A stretch of DNA of 13,032 nucleotides from Clostridium sp. SCN 57-10. GTDB taxonomy: Bacteria; Bacillota; Clostridia; Oscillospirales; Butyricicoccaceae. The DNA is taken from NCBI GenBank assembly GCA_001725215.1, contig MEFT01000021.1, positions 8,733 to 21,764 on the forward strand, given 5' to 3'. The translations under genes and the position numbers were made by a program. This document shows, piece after piece, positions 1 through 7,235 of the stretch. Each line of letters starts with the position of its first letter. Positions within the stretch are counted from its first letter, which is position 1. The notes below the pieces were generated by a model. That model had not been told where the DNA came from. It searched no databases and saw nothing but the letters and a program-made list of their open reading frames with translations.

Positions 1-109
1 GGCCGAATATCTACTCGAACATGGATTTGTCGATGCCATCGTGCCGCGCCACACGCTGCGGTACACGGTAGAGCTGCTGCTCAGGCTGCACGGGAGGACG
101 GGTAAATGA
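1..109 (+). CDS. accD: Acetyl-CoA carboxylase carboxyltransferase subunit beta, 3' end only
   Basis: The window opens inside this gene. Reading from base 2 gives 35 residues starting AEYLLEHGFVDAIVPR and then TGA at 107-109. This resembles the C-terminus of AccD proteins, where an AEFLLEHGFID-type segment and a short helical end close the crotonase-like fold. AccD is the beta half of the carboxyltransferase that moves CO2 from biotin carboxyl carrier protein to acetyl-CoA to form malonyl-CoA in the cytoplasm. The zinc-ribbon N-terminus that would prove the call lies outside the window. The gene overlaps the accA start by four bases (ATGA), as expected for the two subunits of one enzyme. The identification rests on this tail plus the accA neighbour. 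Confidence 0.85.
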   Translation, partial: AEYLLEHGFVDAIVPRHTLRYTVELLLRLHGRTGK

Positions 110-930
110 ACATCGGAGCAAACCAGACGCCTACGGCGGCGCAGCGCGTAGCGCTTGCGCGGCACGCGGGCAGACCGAATGTAAACGACTATATTGCCGC
201 GCTGTTCACCGACTTTTTCCCGATGGCGGGCGACAGACGGCAGGGCGAGGATGCTAGCATCCTCGGCGGCCCCGCTTTTTATAAGGGGTGCGCCGTCACG
301 GTGATCGGACACCGCAAGGGCAGAACGCTGGAGGAGAACCTGTGCGTCCGCTTCGCAATGCCCAATCCGGAAGGCTACCGCAAGGCGGAGCGGCTTATGC
401 TGCAGGCGCAGAAATTCGGACGCCCGATCATCACGCTGATCGACACGCCGGGTGCCTATCCCGGCCTTGAGGCGGAGGCGCGCGGACAGGGCGAAGCCAT
501 CGCGCGCTGCCTTGCCGTGATGAGTCGCCTGACGGTGCCCGTGATTACGGTGGTCACCGGGGAGGGCGGCAGCGGCGGCGCGCTTGCCATCGGGGTGGCA
601 AACCGTATTCTGATGCTGGAAAACGCCGTGTTTTCGGTGCTTTCGCCCGAGGGCTTTGCCAGTATTTTATGGAAGGACGCGTCTCGCGCATCGCAGGCCG
701 CCGAGCTGATGAAGCTCACGGCGCACGACCTGCAGGCGCTCGGCGTCGTCGATGAAATCATCCCAGAACCGCAGGGCGGCGCGCACACCGACCATGCTGC
801 CATCTTTGCGGCGGTCGACGCGGCGCTTGTACGTCATATGGCCGCGCTTGACGGGCAAAGCGGCGCGACGCTTGTTAAAAATCGCTATAAAAAGCTGCGT
901 GCCATCGGAAACGGAAAGGAAACGCTATGA
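106..930 (+). CDS. accA: Acetyl-CoA carboxylase carboxyltransferase subunit alpha
   Basis: This 274-residue protein is the alpha half of the carboxyltransferase, which with AccD makes malonyl-CoA, the first committed step of fatty acid synthesis. Visible family signatures are DTPGAYPG at residues 113-120 and GEGGSGGALA at 152-161, the glycine-rich loops that shape the acyl-CoA pocket and oxyanion hole. The segment SVLSPEGFASILWKD (about 177-191) is also typical of AccA. At 274 residues it is shorter than the roughly 315-residue E. coli protein, mainly at the N-terminus, as often seen in Firmicutes. The ATG at 106 has GGGAGG at 92-97, eight bases upstream. Four-base ATGA overlaps join it to accD before it and to fabH after it, suggesting translational coupling. 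Confidence 0.97.
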   Translation: MNIGANQTPTAAQRVALARHAGRPNVNDYIAALFTDFFPMAGDRRQGEDASILGGPAFYKGCAVTVIGHRKGRTLEENLCVRFAMPNPEGYRKAERLMLQAQKFGRPIITLIDTPGAYPGLEAEARGQGEAIARCLAVMSRLTVPVITVVTGEGGSGGALAIGVANRILMLENAVFSVLSPEGFASILWKDASRASQAAELMKLTAHDLQALGVVDEIIPEPQGGAHTDHAAIFAAVDAALVRHMAALDGQSGATLVKNRYKKLRAIGNGKETL

Positions 931-1856
931 ACGGACTGCAAATTCTGGGACTGGGGCACGCGGTGCCCGACCGTGTCGTAACGAACGACGAGCTTGCGCG
1001 CACGGTCGATACAAGCGACGAATGGATCGTATCGCGCACCGGCATACGCGAGCGCCGCTTTGCGGCGGAGGACGAGAGCAACGCGTCACTTGCGTCGCGT
1101 GCCGCCACGCGCGCGATTGAATGCGCGGGCATTGATAAAAACGACATCGCATTTTGCGTCGTCGCGACGTTTACGCCCGACCTGTGGGCGCCGGCGACGG
1201 CGAGCCGTGTCGCGCAGATGCTCGCGCTGCCCGAGCACACCGTCGCGTTCGACATGAACGGCGGGTGCACCGGCTTTGTGTACGCGCTGACGGCGGCGCA
1301 TGGCCTGCTGGCGGCGCATGGCGGGGAGTATGCCCTTGTCATCGGCAGCGAAATCATTTCGCGCATGGCGGATATGACCGACCGCAGCACCTGCGTGCTG
1401 TTCGGCGACGGCGCGGGTGCCGCCGTCGTGCGCCTTTCGCCCGACCATCCGTTTTGCTTCAGCGGCGGCGGCAGGCCGGATGAGACTGTGCTTTACTGCC
1501 CCATCGAGCGCGGCATCCGCATGGATGGCAGCGAGGTTTACCGCTTCGCTACCGTCATTGTGCCGCAGTGCATCCAGAGCGTGCTGTCAAAGAGCGGCAA
1601 AACGCTTGACGACGTTCATCATATCGTGTGCCATCAGGCAAACGCGCGTATTATCGAGCAGGCGGCGCGCAGGTTGGGTGTTGACGCCGACCGGTTTTAC
1701 CTTAATTTGCAGCGCTACGGCAACACCTCTGCGGCAAGCATCCCGCTTGCGCTCAGCGAAATGCGGGATGAGGGACTGCTGACGCCGGGTAAAACGGTGG
1801 TGTGCGCCGGCTTCGGCGCAGGGCTTACCTACGGCGCAATGCTGCTTACCTTTTAG
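927..1856 (+). CDS. fabH: Beta-ketoacyl-ACP synthase III
   Basis: FabH starts fatty acid chains by condensing a short acyl-CoA with malonyl-ACP to give a beta-ketoacyl-ACP. The 309-residue product has the thiolase-fold catalytic triad. Cys114 lies in NGGCTGFVYAL, His236 in CHQAN (residues 235-239), and Asn266 in YGNTSAAS (264-271). The N-terminal DEWIVSRTGIRERR (31-44) is the usual FabH primer-binding signature. The protein is slightly shorter than the usual 315-325 residues, with a compact loop around 180-200. The ATG is preceded by AAAGGA at 915-920 and overlaps the accA stop. Primer specificity (straight versus branched acyl-CoA) cannot be read from the sequence alone. Confidence 0.97.
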   Translation: MNGLQILGLGHAVPDRVVTNDELARTVDTSDEWIVSRTGIRERRFAAEDESNASLASRAATRAIECAGIDKNDIAFCVVATFTPDLWAPATASRVAQMLALPEHTVAFDMNGGCTGFVYALTAAHGLLAAHGGEYALVIGSEIISRMADMTDRSTCVLFGDGAGAAVVRLSPDHPFCFSGGGRPDETVLYCPIERGIRMDGSEVYRFATVIVPQCIQSVLSKSGKTLDDVHHIVCHQANARIIEQAARRLGVDADRFYLNLQRYGNTSAASIPLALSEMRDEGLLTPGKTVVCAGFGAGLTYGAMLLTF

Positions 1857-1874
1857 TTGACAGGAGGAATTTTT

Positions 1875-2804
1875 ATGCGGCTCAACACGCTCTTGGGAAC
1901 CGAGTTCCCGATCATTCAGGGCGGCATGGCCAATATCGCGACGGGCGAATTTGCCGCCGCCGTGTCAAACGCGGGCGCGCTCGGCCTGATCGGCGCAGGC
2001 GGCATGACGGCAGATCTGCTGCGTACGCATATCCGTGCCTGCAAGGCGAAAACCGTGAAGCCGTTCGGCGTCAATATCATGCTGATGAACCCCGAGGCGG
2101 ACAAAATGGCGGATGTCGTCGTCGAGGAGGGCGTGCCCGTCGTCACGACGGGAGCGGGCAGCCCCGCCGCGTATCTCGAGCGCTGGAAGCGCGCGGGCAT
2201 CTTGGTGTTCCCCGTGGTATCGTCGGTCGTCATGGCGCGCCGTCTTGCGCAACAGGGGGCAGACGGCGTCATCGCCGAGGGGTGCGAGGCGGGCGGCCAC
2301 ATCGGCGAGGCGACGACGATGGCGCTTGTGCCGCAGATGGTGCGCGCGTTGTCCATCCCCGTCGTCGCGGCGGGCGGCATTGCGACGGGCGAGCAGCTGC
2401 TCGCGGCGTTCGCGCTCGGCGCGTGCGGCGCGCAGGTGGGCACCTGCCTGCTCGTGTCGGAGGAATGCCCCGTGCACGAAAACTATAAAAACGCAATCAT
2501 TCACGCGGGCGACAACGACACGACGGTAACGGGCCGCATCGCGGGCACACCGGTGCGTATTTTGAAAAATAGAATGGCGCGCGAATATATCCGCCTTGAA
2601 AAGGCGGGGGCCGATAAGATGGAGCTAGAAAAATATACGCTTGGCTCGCTGCGCCGTGCTGTAACCGAGGGCGACACGCAGACCGGCTCGGTCATGGCGG
2701 GGCAGGTCGCTGGGCTGTGTGACGAAATCCGCCCACTGCGCGTCATTTTTGAGGATATGATGCGCGTAAGCTCTGCACGCCTGCGCGCGCTGACGGAGGA
2801 ATAG
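1875..2804 (+). CDS. fabK: Enoyl-ACP reductase II, FMN-dependent (FabK)
   Basis: FabK is the FMN- and NAD(P)H-dependent enoyl-ACP reductase used by streptococci and clostridia in place of FabI. It reduces trans-2-enoyl-ACP at the end of each elongation cycle. The 309-residue protein is a TIM-barrel of the nitronate monooxygenase superfamily. It has PIIQGGMA near residues 13-19, KPFGVNIMLMNP at 63-73, VVTTGAGSP at 89-97, the AEGCEAGGHIG segment with the conserved His142, and PVVAAGGIATG at 162-172. A late GSVMAGQVAGL (271-281) is characteristic of true FabK. I chose ATG 1875 because AGGAGG at 1862-1867 sits seven bases upstream; a TTG at 1857 is in frame but has no such site. FabK enzymes are generally insensitive to triclosan. 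No FabI is present in the window. Confidence 0.95.
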   Translation: MRLNTLLGTEFPIIQGGMANIATGEFAAAVSNAGALGLIGAGGMTADLLRTHIRACKAKTVKPFGVNIMLMNPEADKMADVVVEEGVPVVTTGAGSPAAYLERWKRAGILVFPVVSSVVMARRLAQQGADGVIAEGCEAGGHIGEATTMALVPQMVRALSIPVVAAGGIATGEQLLAAFALGACGAQVGTCLLVSEECPVHENYKNAIIHAGDNDTTVTGRIAGTPVRILKNRMAREYIRLEKAGADKMELEKYTLGSLRRAVTEGDTQTGSVMAGQVAGLCDEIRPLRVIFEDMMRVSSARLRALTEE

Positions 2805-2805
2805 C

Positions 2806-3852
2806 ATGCAGATCGGCAAAAAAACACTGGCGCTTCCGCTCATTCAGGGTGGTATGGGCATCGGCGTTTCGCTCGGCAACCTTGCGGGACATGTGGCGCG
2901 CGCCGGTGCGATGGGCGTCATCTCAACGGCTAACCCCGGCTACCACGAACTCGATTTCTGGACGAATCCGCGTGAGGCAAACCGCCGCGCGCTGACGGAG
3001 GAAGTCAAAAAAGCAAAGGAACTTGCGCGTGGCGCGGGACTGGTTGCGATCAACGCCATGGTCGCCACGGCAGACTATGTCGCCGCAGTTCAAACGGCTA
3101 TCGCTGCGGGCGTCGACGCGATTATTTCGGGCGCAGGGCTTCCGCTTGATCTTCCCGCGCTTGCCGAGGGGAAAAACGTGCTGCTCGCACCCGTCGTGTC
3201 TGGAGGGCGCGCCGCGTCGGCGATCTGCCGCATGTGGCAAAAGAGATACTGCCGCCTGCCCGACTTTGTCGTGCTTGAGGGGGCGGACGCGGGCGGACAC
3301 CTCGGCTTCACACGACAGGAGCTGGAAACACGCACGGCAAAGCCGCTTTCAGCGCTGCTTGCCGAGGTGCGGGAGGCGCTTGCACCGTTTGGCGGCATCC
3401 CGGTTTTTGTGGCGGGCAGCGTCGCATCGGGCACGGACATGCGTCGCTATACTGAGGAAGGAGCGGCGGGCGCGCAGATTGCCACGCCGTTCATCACAAC
3501 GGAGGAATGCGACGCGTCTCAGGCTTATAAAGAGGTGTTTCTGCGCGCCGAGCCGCAGGACATCTGTCTGGTAGACAGTCCCGTGGGCATGCCGGGTCGC
3601 GCGCTGCGCACGCCGCTCCTCGCGCGGCTTGCGCGTGAAGGACGCATCGCGCCTAGGCGGTGCATCAACTGCCTGACGCCGTGCAAGCCTGCCGAAACCC
3701 GCTATTGTATCACGCACGCGCTGATTGAAGCGGTACGCGGCAATGTGGAAGAGGGCCTGTTTTTTTGCGGCTCGGGCGCAGGAAAGGCGCGCGCCATCGT
3801 GCCGGTGAAAACGCTGATCGACGAATGGATGAAAGCCTGGAGGAATGCATGA
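2806..3852 (+). CDS. FabK/nitronate monooxygenase-family flavoprotein with C-terminal cysteine cluster
   Basis: This 348-residue protein is a second member of the FMN TIM-barrel family (nitronate monooxygenase, 2-nitropropane dioxygenase, FabK) directly after fabK. It has LIQGGMGIGVS at residues 12-22, ISGAGLPLDLP at 107-117, GADAGGHLGF at 159-168 with the family's active-site histidine at 165, and VFVAGSVASG near 200-209. It differs clearly from FabK: it lacks the GSVMAGQ segment and carries an extra C-terminal stretch with Cys286, Cys289, Cys293 and Cys301 (spacing C-x2-C-x3-C-x7-C), which could hold a metal or iron-sulfur centre. From memory, similar cysteine-bearing proteins exist in other clostridia, usually annotated as nitronate monooxygenase. 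The substrate is unknown. Its place between fabK and fabD suggests a lipid-related redox role, by inference only. GGAGGA at 2795-2800 precedes ATG 2806. The stop overlaps the fabD start (ATGA). Confidence 0.85.
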   Translation: MQIGKKTLALPLIQGGMGIGVSLGNLAGHVARAGAMGVISTANPGYHELDFWTNPREANRRALTEEVKKAKELARGAGLVAINAMVATADYVAAVQTAIAAGVDAIISGAGLPLDLPALAEGKNVLLAPVVSGGRAASAICRMWQKRYCRLPDFVVLEGADAGGHLGFTRQELETRTAKPLSALLAEVREALAPFGGIPVFVAGSVASGTDMRRYTEEGAAGAQIATPFITTEECDASQAYKEVFLRAEPQDICLVDSPVGMPGRALRTPLLARLAREGRIAPRRCINCLTPCKPAETRYCITHALIEAVRGNVEEGLFFCGSGAGKARAIVPVKTLIDEWMKAWRNA

Positions 3853-4778
3853 AGCTTGCTTTTTTATACGCGGGGCAGGGCAGCCAGCGGGTCGGTATGG
3901 GGTGCGATCTATATGAGGCGGAGCCCGCTTTCCGCGCCGTGTTCGACCTGCTGCCCGAGCGCCTGCGCACGCTCGCGTTTGAGGGCGGCGAGTCGGAGCT
4001 TTCTGACACGCGCAACACGCAGCCCATCATGGTTGCGTTTGCGGCGGGAGTAACGGCTGCATTGCGCGAGCGCGGAGTGACGCCCGATTTTGCCGCGGGA
4101 CTGTCGCTTGGCGAATATTCCGCGCTGCACGCCGCGGACGTGTGGGATGCGCGCACCGCCATCGAGTTGGTGAGCTTTCGCGCCGAACAGATGGCGCAGG
4201 CAGTGCGCGGCAGGCCGTGCGGTATGACCGCCGTGCTGCAGCTTGGGCGCGAGGCTCTTGCCGAATGCTGCGCGCAGGCGTCGGCACTCGGCGTGGCCGA
4301 AATCGCCAATTACAACTGCCCTGGGCAGCTTGTCATCGGCGGCGACGCGGCGGCGGTCGACGAGGCGGCGCGCCTCGCGCTTGCGCGTGGCGCACGCAGA
4401 TGCATGCAGCTCGCCGTCAGCGGGCCGTTTCACACGTCACTCATGCGCCCCGCGGGCGACGCGCTGCGCGAAAAATTCCGCGAGACGCAATTCGGCGCGC
4501 CGTCGGTGCCCGTCATTTTCAACTGCACGGCGCGCCCGCTCGGCGAGGGGGAGACGATTGCCGCGCTGCTTGAGCGGCAGGTGCAATCGGGCGTTTATTT
4601 TGAGGACACGGTGAGATACCTCGCGCAATGCGGCGTTGACACCGTTGTCGAAATCGGACCGGGCAGGGTGCTCAGCGGATTTGTGAAGAAAACCGAGCCG
4701 GCGATGCGTGCCGTCGCGGTCGAGGACTGTGCAAGCCTTGCGGCAGCGCTGTCCGCGCTGAAGGAGGAAAGAGCATGA
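3849..4778 (+). CDS. fabD: Malonyl-CoA:ACP transacylase
   Basis: FabD moves the malonyl group from malonyl-CoA to the phosphopantetheine arm of acyl carrier protein, supplying two-carbon units to FabH and FabF. The 309-residue protein shows AGQGSQ at residues 8-13, the nucleophile motif GLSLGEYSAL with Ser86, Arg111 after it in LVSFRAEQM, and SGPFHTSLM with catalytic His195. EIGPGRVLSG near the C-terminus is another family signature. The frame is open upstream to 3765, but ATG 3849 places the family-typical LAFLYAGQGSQ start correctly, has GGAGGA at 3839-3844, and overlaps the preceding stop as ATGA. The usual GHSLG motif reads GLSLG here, a common clostridial variant. It also overlaps fabG by four bases. 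Confidence 0.97.
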   Translation: MKLAFLYAGQGSQRVGMGCDLYEAEPAFRAVFDLLPERLRTLAFEGGESELSDTRNTQPIMVAFAAGVTAALRERGVTPDFAAGLSLGEYSALHAADVWDARTAIELVSFRAEQMAQAVRGRPCGMTAVLQLGREALAECCAQASALGVAEIANYNCPGQLVIGGDAAAVDEAARLALARGARRCMQLAVSGPFHTSLMRPAGDALREKFRETQFGAPSVPVIFNCTARPLGEGETIAALLERQVQSGVYFEDTVRYLAQCGVDTVVEIGPGRVLSGFVKKTEPAMRAVAVEDCASLAAALSALKEERA

Positions 4779-5509
4779 AAACGGCAATCGTGACCGGAGG
4801 CAGCCGCGGCATCGGCCGCGCCATCTGTCTCGAGCTTGCAAAAACGGGTGCAAACATCGTCGTCGGCTACGCGGGCAGCGAGCAGGCGGCGCGTGAAACG
4901 GCGGAGGCGTGCGTAAACCTCGGCACGCGCGCCATCGCGGTGCGCGGCGACGTTGCGCAAAAGCAAGATTGTGAAACGCTCGTCGCAACGGCGCTCGAGC
5001 AGTTCGGCGGCATTGACATTTTGGTTAACAATGCAGGCATCACGCGCGACAATCTGCTGCTGCGCATGACGGACGACGAATGGTCGGCCGTCATCGACAC
5101 CAACCTGCGCGGTGCGTATTACATGACGCAGGCCGTCACACGCACGATGATGCGCGCGCGGTACGGGCGCATCATAAGCATCGCAAGCGTCGTGGGGCTT
5201 TCGGGCAACGCGGGGCAGGCGAATTACGCGGCGAGCAAGGCGGGGCTCATCGGCTTCACCAAGTCGGTCGCCCGCGAGCTGGCGACGCGCGGTATTACGG
5301 TCAACGCCGTCGCGCCCGGCTTCATTCAAACCGATATGACGGCATCTCTGCCGGAAGAGGCGGTAAAGCGCTTGGCGGCTGACATTCCTCAGGCGCGGCT
5401 CGGCACGGCGGAGGATGTGGCGCACGCCGTCGCGTTTTTGGCAGACGAGCGAGCGGCGTATATCACAGGACAGGTGCTGTCGGTCGACGGCGGCATGGCG
5501 ATGCGGTAA
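4775..5509 (+). CDS. fabG: 3-oxoacyl-ACP reductase
   Basis: FabG is the NADPH-dependent reductase that turns beta-ketoacyl-ACP into beta-hydroxyacyl-ACP, the first reduction in the elongation cycle. The 244-residue product is a classical short-chain dehydrogenase. The cofactor loop TGGSRGIG is at residues 7-14, NNAG at 85-88, and the tetrad is Asn110, Ser138, Tyr151 and Lys155 (YAASK). PGFIQTDMT at 181-189 and the closing ITGQVLSVDGGMAM are typical of FabG. The length matches the family's 244-248 residues. A textbook AAGGAGG at 4761-4767 lies seven bases before ATG 4775, and the start overlaps the fabD stop as ATGA. Its context among fab genes separates it from the many other SDR enzymes. Confidence 0.97.
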   Translation: MKTAIVTGGSRGIGRAICLELAKTGANIVVGYAGSEQAARETAEACVNLGTRAIAVRGDVAQKQDCETLVATALEQFGGIDILVNNAGITRDNLLLRMTDDEWSAVIDTNLRGAYYMTQAVTRTMMRARYGRIISIASVVGLSGNAGQANYAASKAGLIGFTKSVARELATRGITVNAVAPGFIQTDMTASLPEEAVKRLAADIPQARLGTAEDVAHAVAFLADERAAYITGQVLSVDGGMAMR

Positions 5510-5518
5510 GGAGACAGC

Positions 5519-6751
5519 ATGAAAAGACGAGTGGTCATCACCGGCATGGGCGCGCTGACGCCCATCGGCAACAGCGCCGCGCAGACGTGGAAAGCGGCCA
5601 AGGCGGGCGAATGCGGCATCGCACCTATTACGCGCTTTGACACTTCAGCGCACAAGGTTAAGCTTGCCGCCGAGCTCAAGCAGCTCAACGTGGAAGATTA
5701 TATCGACAAGCGCGAAGCGCGCAAAATGAGCCGCTTTACGCAGCTCGCTCTCATCGCGGCGCGCGAAGCGATGGCGCAGAGCGCGCTCGACATGGCGAGC
5801 GAGGACGCGTCGCGCTGCGGTGTTAACGTCTCAAGCGGCATCGGCGGGCTTGATACCATCGAGCAGGAGCATACGCGCGGGCTCGCCAAGGGGTTTGACC
5901 GCGTGTCGCCCTTCTTCATCCCGATGGCGATTTCCAACATGGCGGCGGGCGTCATCGCCATCGAGTTCGGCTTCCACGGAAGCTGCACATCGGTCGTCAC
6001 GGCGTGCGCATCGGGCGCCAACGCCATCGGTGAAAGCTTCCGCGCCATTCGCGACGGCTATGCCGACGTGATGCTGTGCGGCGGTACTGAAGCGTCCATC
6101 ACGCCGCTCGGCATCGGCGGATTTACGGCGATGCAGGCGCTGTGCGAGTCGCAAGACCCCGCGCGCGCGTCGATTCCGTTTGACGCGGAGCGCAGCGGCT
6201 TTGTCATGGGAGAGGGCGCGGGCATTCTGGTGCTGGAGGAATATGAACATGCCGCAGCGCGTGGCGCTGTCATCCTCGGCGAAGTCGTCGGCTTTGCCGC
6301 GACGTGCGACGCGCACCATATCACCGCACCGCCCGAAGACGGCGCGGGCGCGGCGGCGTGTATGACGGCGGCGCTGCGCGACGCGGACATCACACCCGAA
6401 GAGATTGGCTACATCAACGCGCACGGTACGTCGACGCCGATGAACGACCGCGCCGAAACGGCGGCGGTGCGTGGTGCGTTCGGCGAGCACGCCGAAAAGC
6501 TTGCCATGTCGTCCACCAAGTCGATGACGGGGCATCTGCTCGGCGCTTCGGGTGCCGTTGAGGCGATTTTGACGGCATACGCGCTGGCAGACGGCTTTCT
6601 GCCGCCCACCGTCGGTTACCGCGTGCCCGATGCGCAGTGCGGCCTTGACATCGTGCCTAACGTCGGCCGTGCGTGTGAGATTGCGTATGCGCTGTCCAGT
6701 TCGCTCGGCTTTGGCGGGCATAACGCGGCGCTCGTACTCAGAAAGGTGTAA
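5519..6751 (+). CDS. fabF: Beta-ketoacyl-ACP synthase II
   Basis: FabF elongates the acyl chain by decarboxylative condensation of malonyl-ACP with acyl-ACP. The 410-residue protein starts MKRRVVITGMGALTPIG, as family members do. It carries the Cys-His-His triad: Cys163 in VTACASGANAIG, His302 in NAHGTSTPMND, and His339 in TKSMTGHLLGASG, with Lys334 beside it. The NTxxxD-like position and the SSSLGFGGHNA stretch near the C-terminus also fit. The length is normal for FabF (about 410-415). AAGGAG at 5508-5513 overlaps the fabG stop and sits five bases before the ATG. In many clostridial fab operons an acpP gene lies just before fabF; here fabG and fabF are separated by only nine bases. Confidence 0.97.
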   Translation: MKRRVVITGMGALTPIGNSAAQTWKAAKAGECGIAPITRFDTSAHKVKLAAELKQLNVEDYIDKREARKMSRFTQLALIAAREAMAQSALDMASEDASRCGVNVSSGIGGLDTIEQEHTRGLAKGFDRVSPFFIPMAISNMAAGVIAIEFGFHGSCTSVVTACASGANAIGESFRAIRDGYADVMLCGGTEASITPLGIGGFTAMQALCESQDPARASIPFDAERSGFVMGEGAGILVLEEYEHAAARGAVILGEVVGFAATCDAHHITAPPEDGAGAAACMTAALRDADITPEEIGYINAHGTSTPMNDRAETAAVRGAFGEHAEKLAMSSTKSMTGHLLGASGAVEAILTAYALADGFLPPTVGYRVPDAQCGLDIVPNVGRACEIAYALSSSLGFGGHNAALVLRKV

Positions 6752-6753
6752 TC

Positions 6754-7179
6754 ATGGAGCTTGACATCGTTCAGATTCATGAAATCATTCCTCATCGTTA
6801 TCCATTTCTTCTCGTTGACAAAATCGTCGACTTCGTGCCCGGCGAGTGGGCAAGGGGTATCAAATGCGTTTCGGCAAACGAGGCGCATTTCGTAGGACAT
6901 TTTCCGGGACATCCCGTGATGCCCGGCGTGCTTATTTTGGAGGCACTGGCGCAGACGGGTGCGGTCGCCATTTTGTCCATGCCGGAAAACCGCGGCAAAA
7001 CGGCTCTGTTCGGTGGCGTTAAGTTCGCGCGCTTTCGGCGGCAGGTCGTACCGGGCGACGTGCTCGAGCTGTATTGCGGCGAAATGACCTTTCGTGACGC
7101 GGCAGGCTTCGGCACGGCGGTTGCTAAGGTAAACGGAAAGGTTGCCGCGCAGGCGGAGCTTTCATTTGTGGTAAGCTGA
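6754..7179 (+). CDS. fabZ: 3-hydroxyacyl-ACP dehydratase
   Basis: FabZ removes water from beta-hydroxyacyl-ACP to give the trans-2-enoyl-ACP that FabK then reduces. The 141-residue protein has a single hot-dog domain. The N-terminal IIPHRYPFLLVDKI (11-24) is a strong FabZ signature. The active-site segment GHFPGHPVMPGVLILEALAQ includes His49 and Glu63, the same numbering as the catalytic pair described for Pseudomonas FabZ. GGVKFARFRRQVVPGD in the middle is also conserved. The length is typical. The ATG follows the fabF stop by two bases, with an AAAGGTG-like site upstream inside fabF. It is the last biosynthetic gene of the operon. Confidence 0.97.
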   Translation: MELDIVQIHEIIPHRYPFLLVDKIVDFVPGEWARGIKCVSANEAHFVGHFPGHPVMPGVLILEALAQTGAVAILSMPENRGKTALFGGVKFARFRRQVVPGDVLELYCGEMTFRDAAGFGTAVAKVNGKVAAQAELSFVVS

Positions 7180-7181
7180 CA

Positions 7182-7210
7182 TTGCTTTTCACCCCGCCGT
7201 TTGCTACAAT
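7182..7210 (+). promoter_or_regulatory. Putative sigma-A-type promoter for the MarR-family regulator
   Basis: TTGCTT at 7182-7187 and TACAAT at 7205-7210 are separated by exactly 17 bases and lie in the short gap after fabZ. The -35 matches four of six consensus bases and the -10 five of six. A transcript would begin near 7217, leaving a short leader that holds the AAGGTGG ribosome binding site at 7220-7226. This could give the regulator expression independent of the fab operon, or internal re-initiation. I saw no clear palindromic operator around it. This is inferred from motif match only. Confidence 0.5.
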
Positions 7211-7235
7211 AATGGAAGAAAGGTGGCGGTTTAGG

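Noticed and set aside
4595..5425. Long minus-strand open frame of 276 codons opposite fabD and fabG
   Set aside because: It is antisense to two clearly coding genes, has an arginine-rich low-complexity translation typical of GC-rich shadow frames, and has no ribosome binding site or family motif.
5831..6721. Long minus-strand open frame of 296 codons opposite fabF
   Set aside because: It is a shadow of fabF with an arginine- and histidine-rich composition and no recognisable motif.
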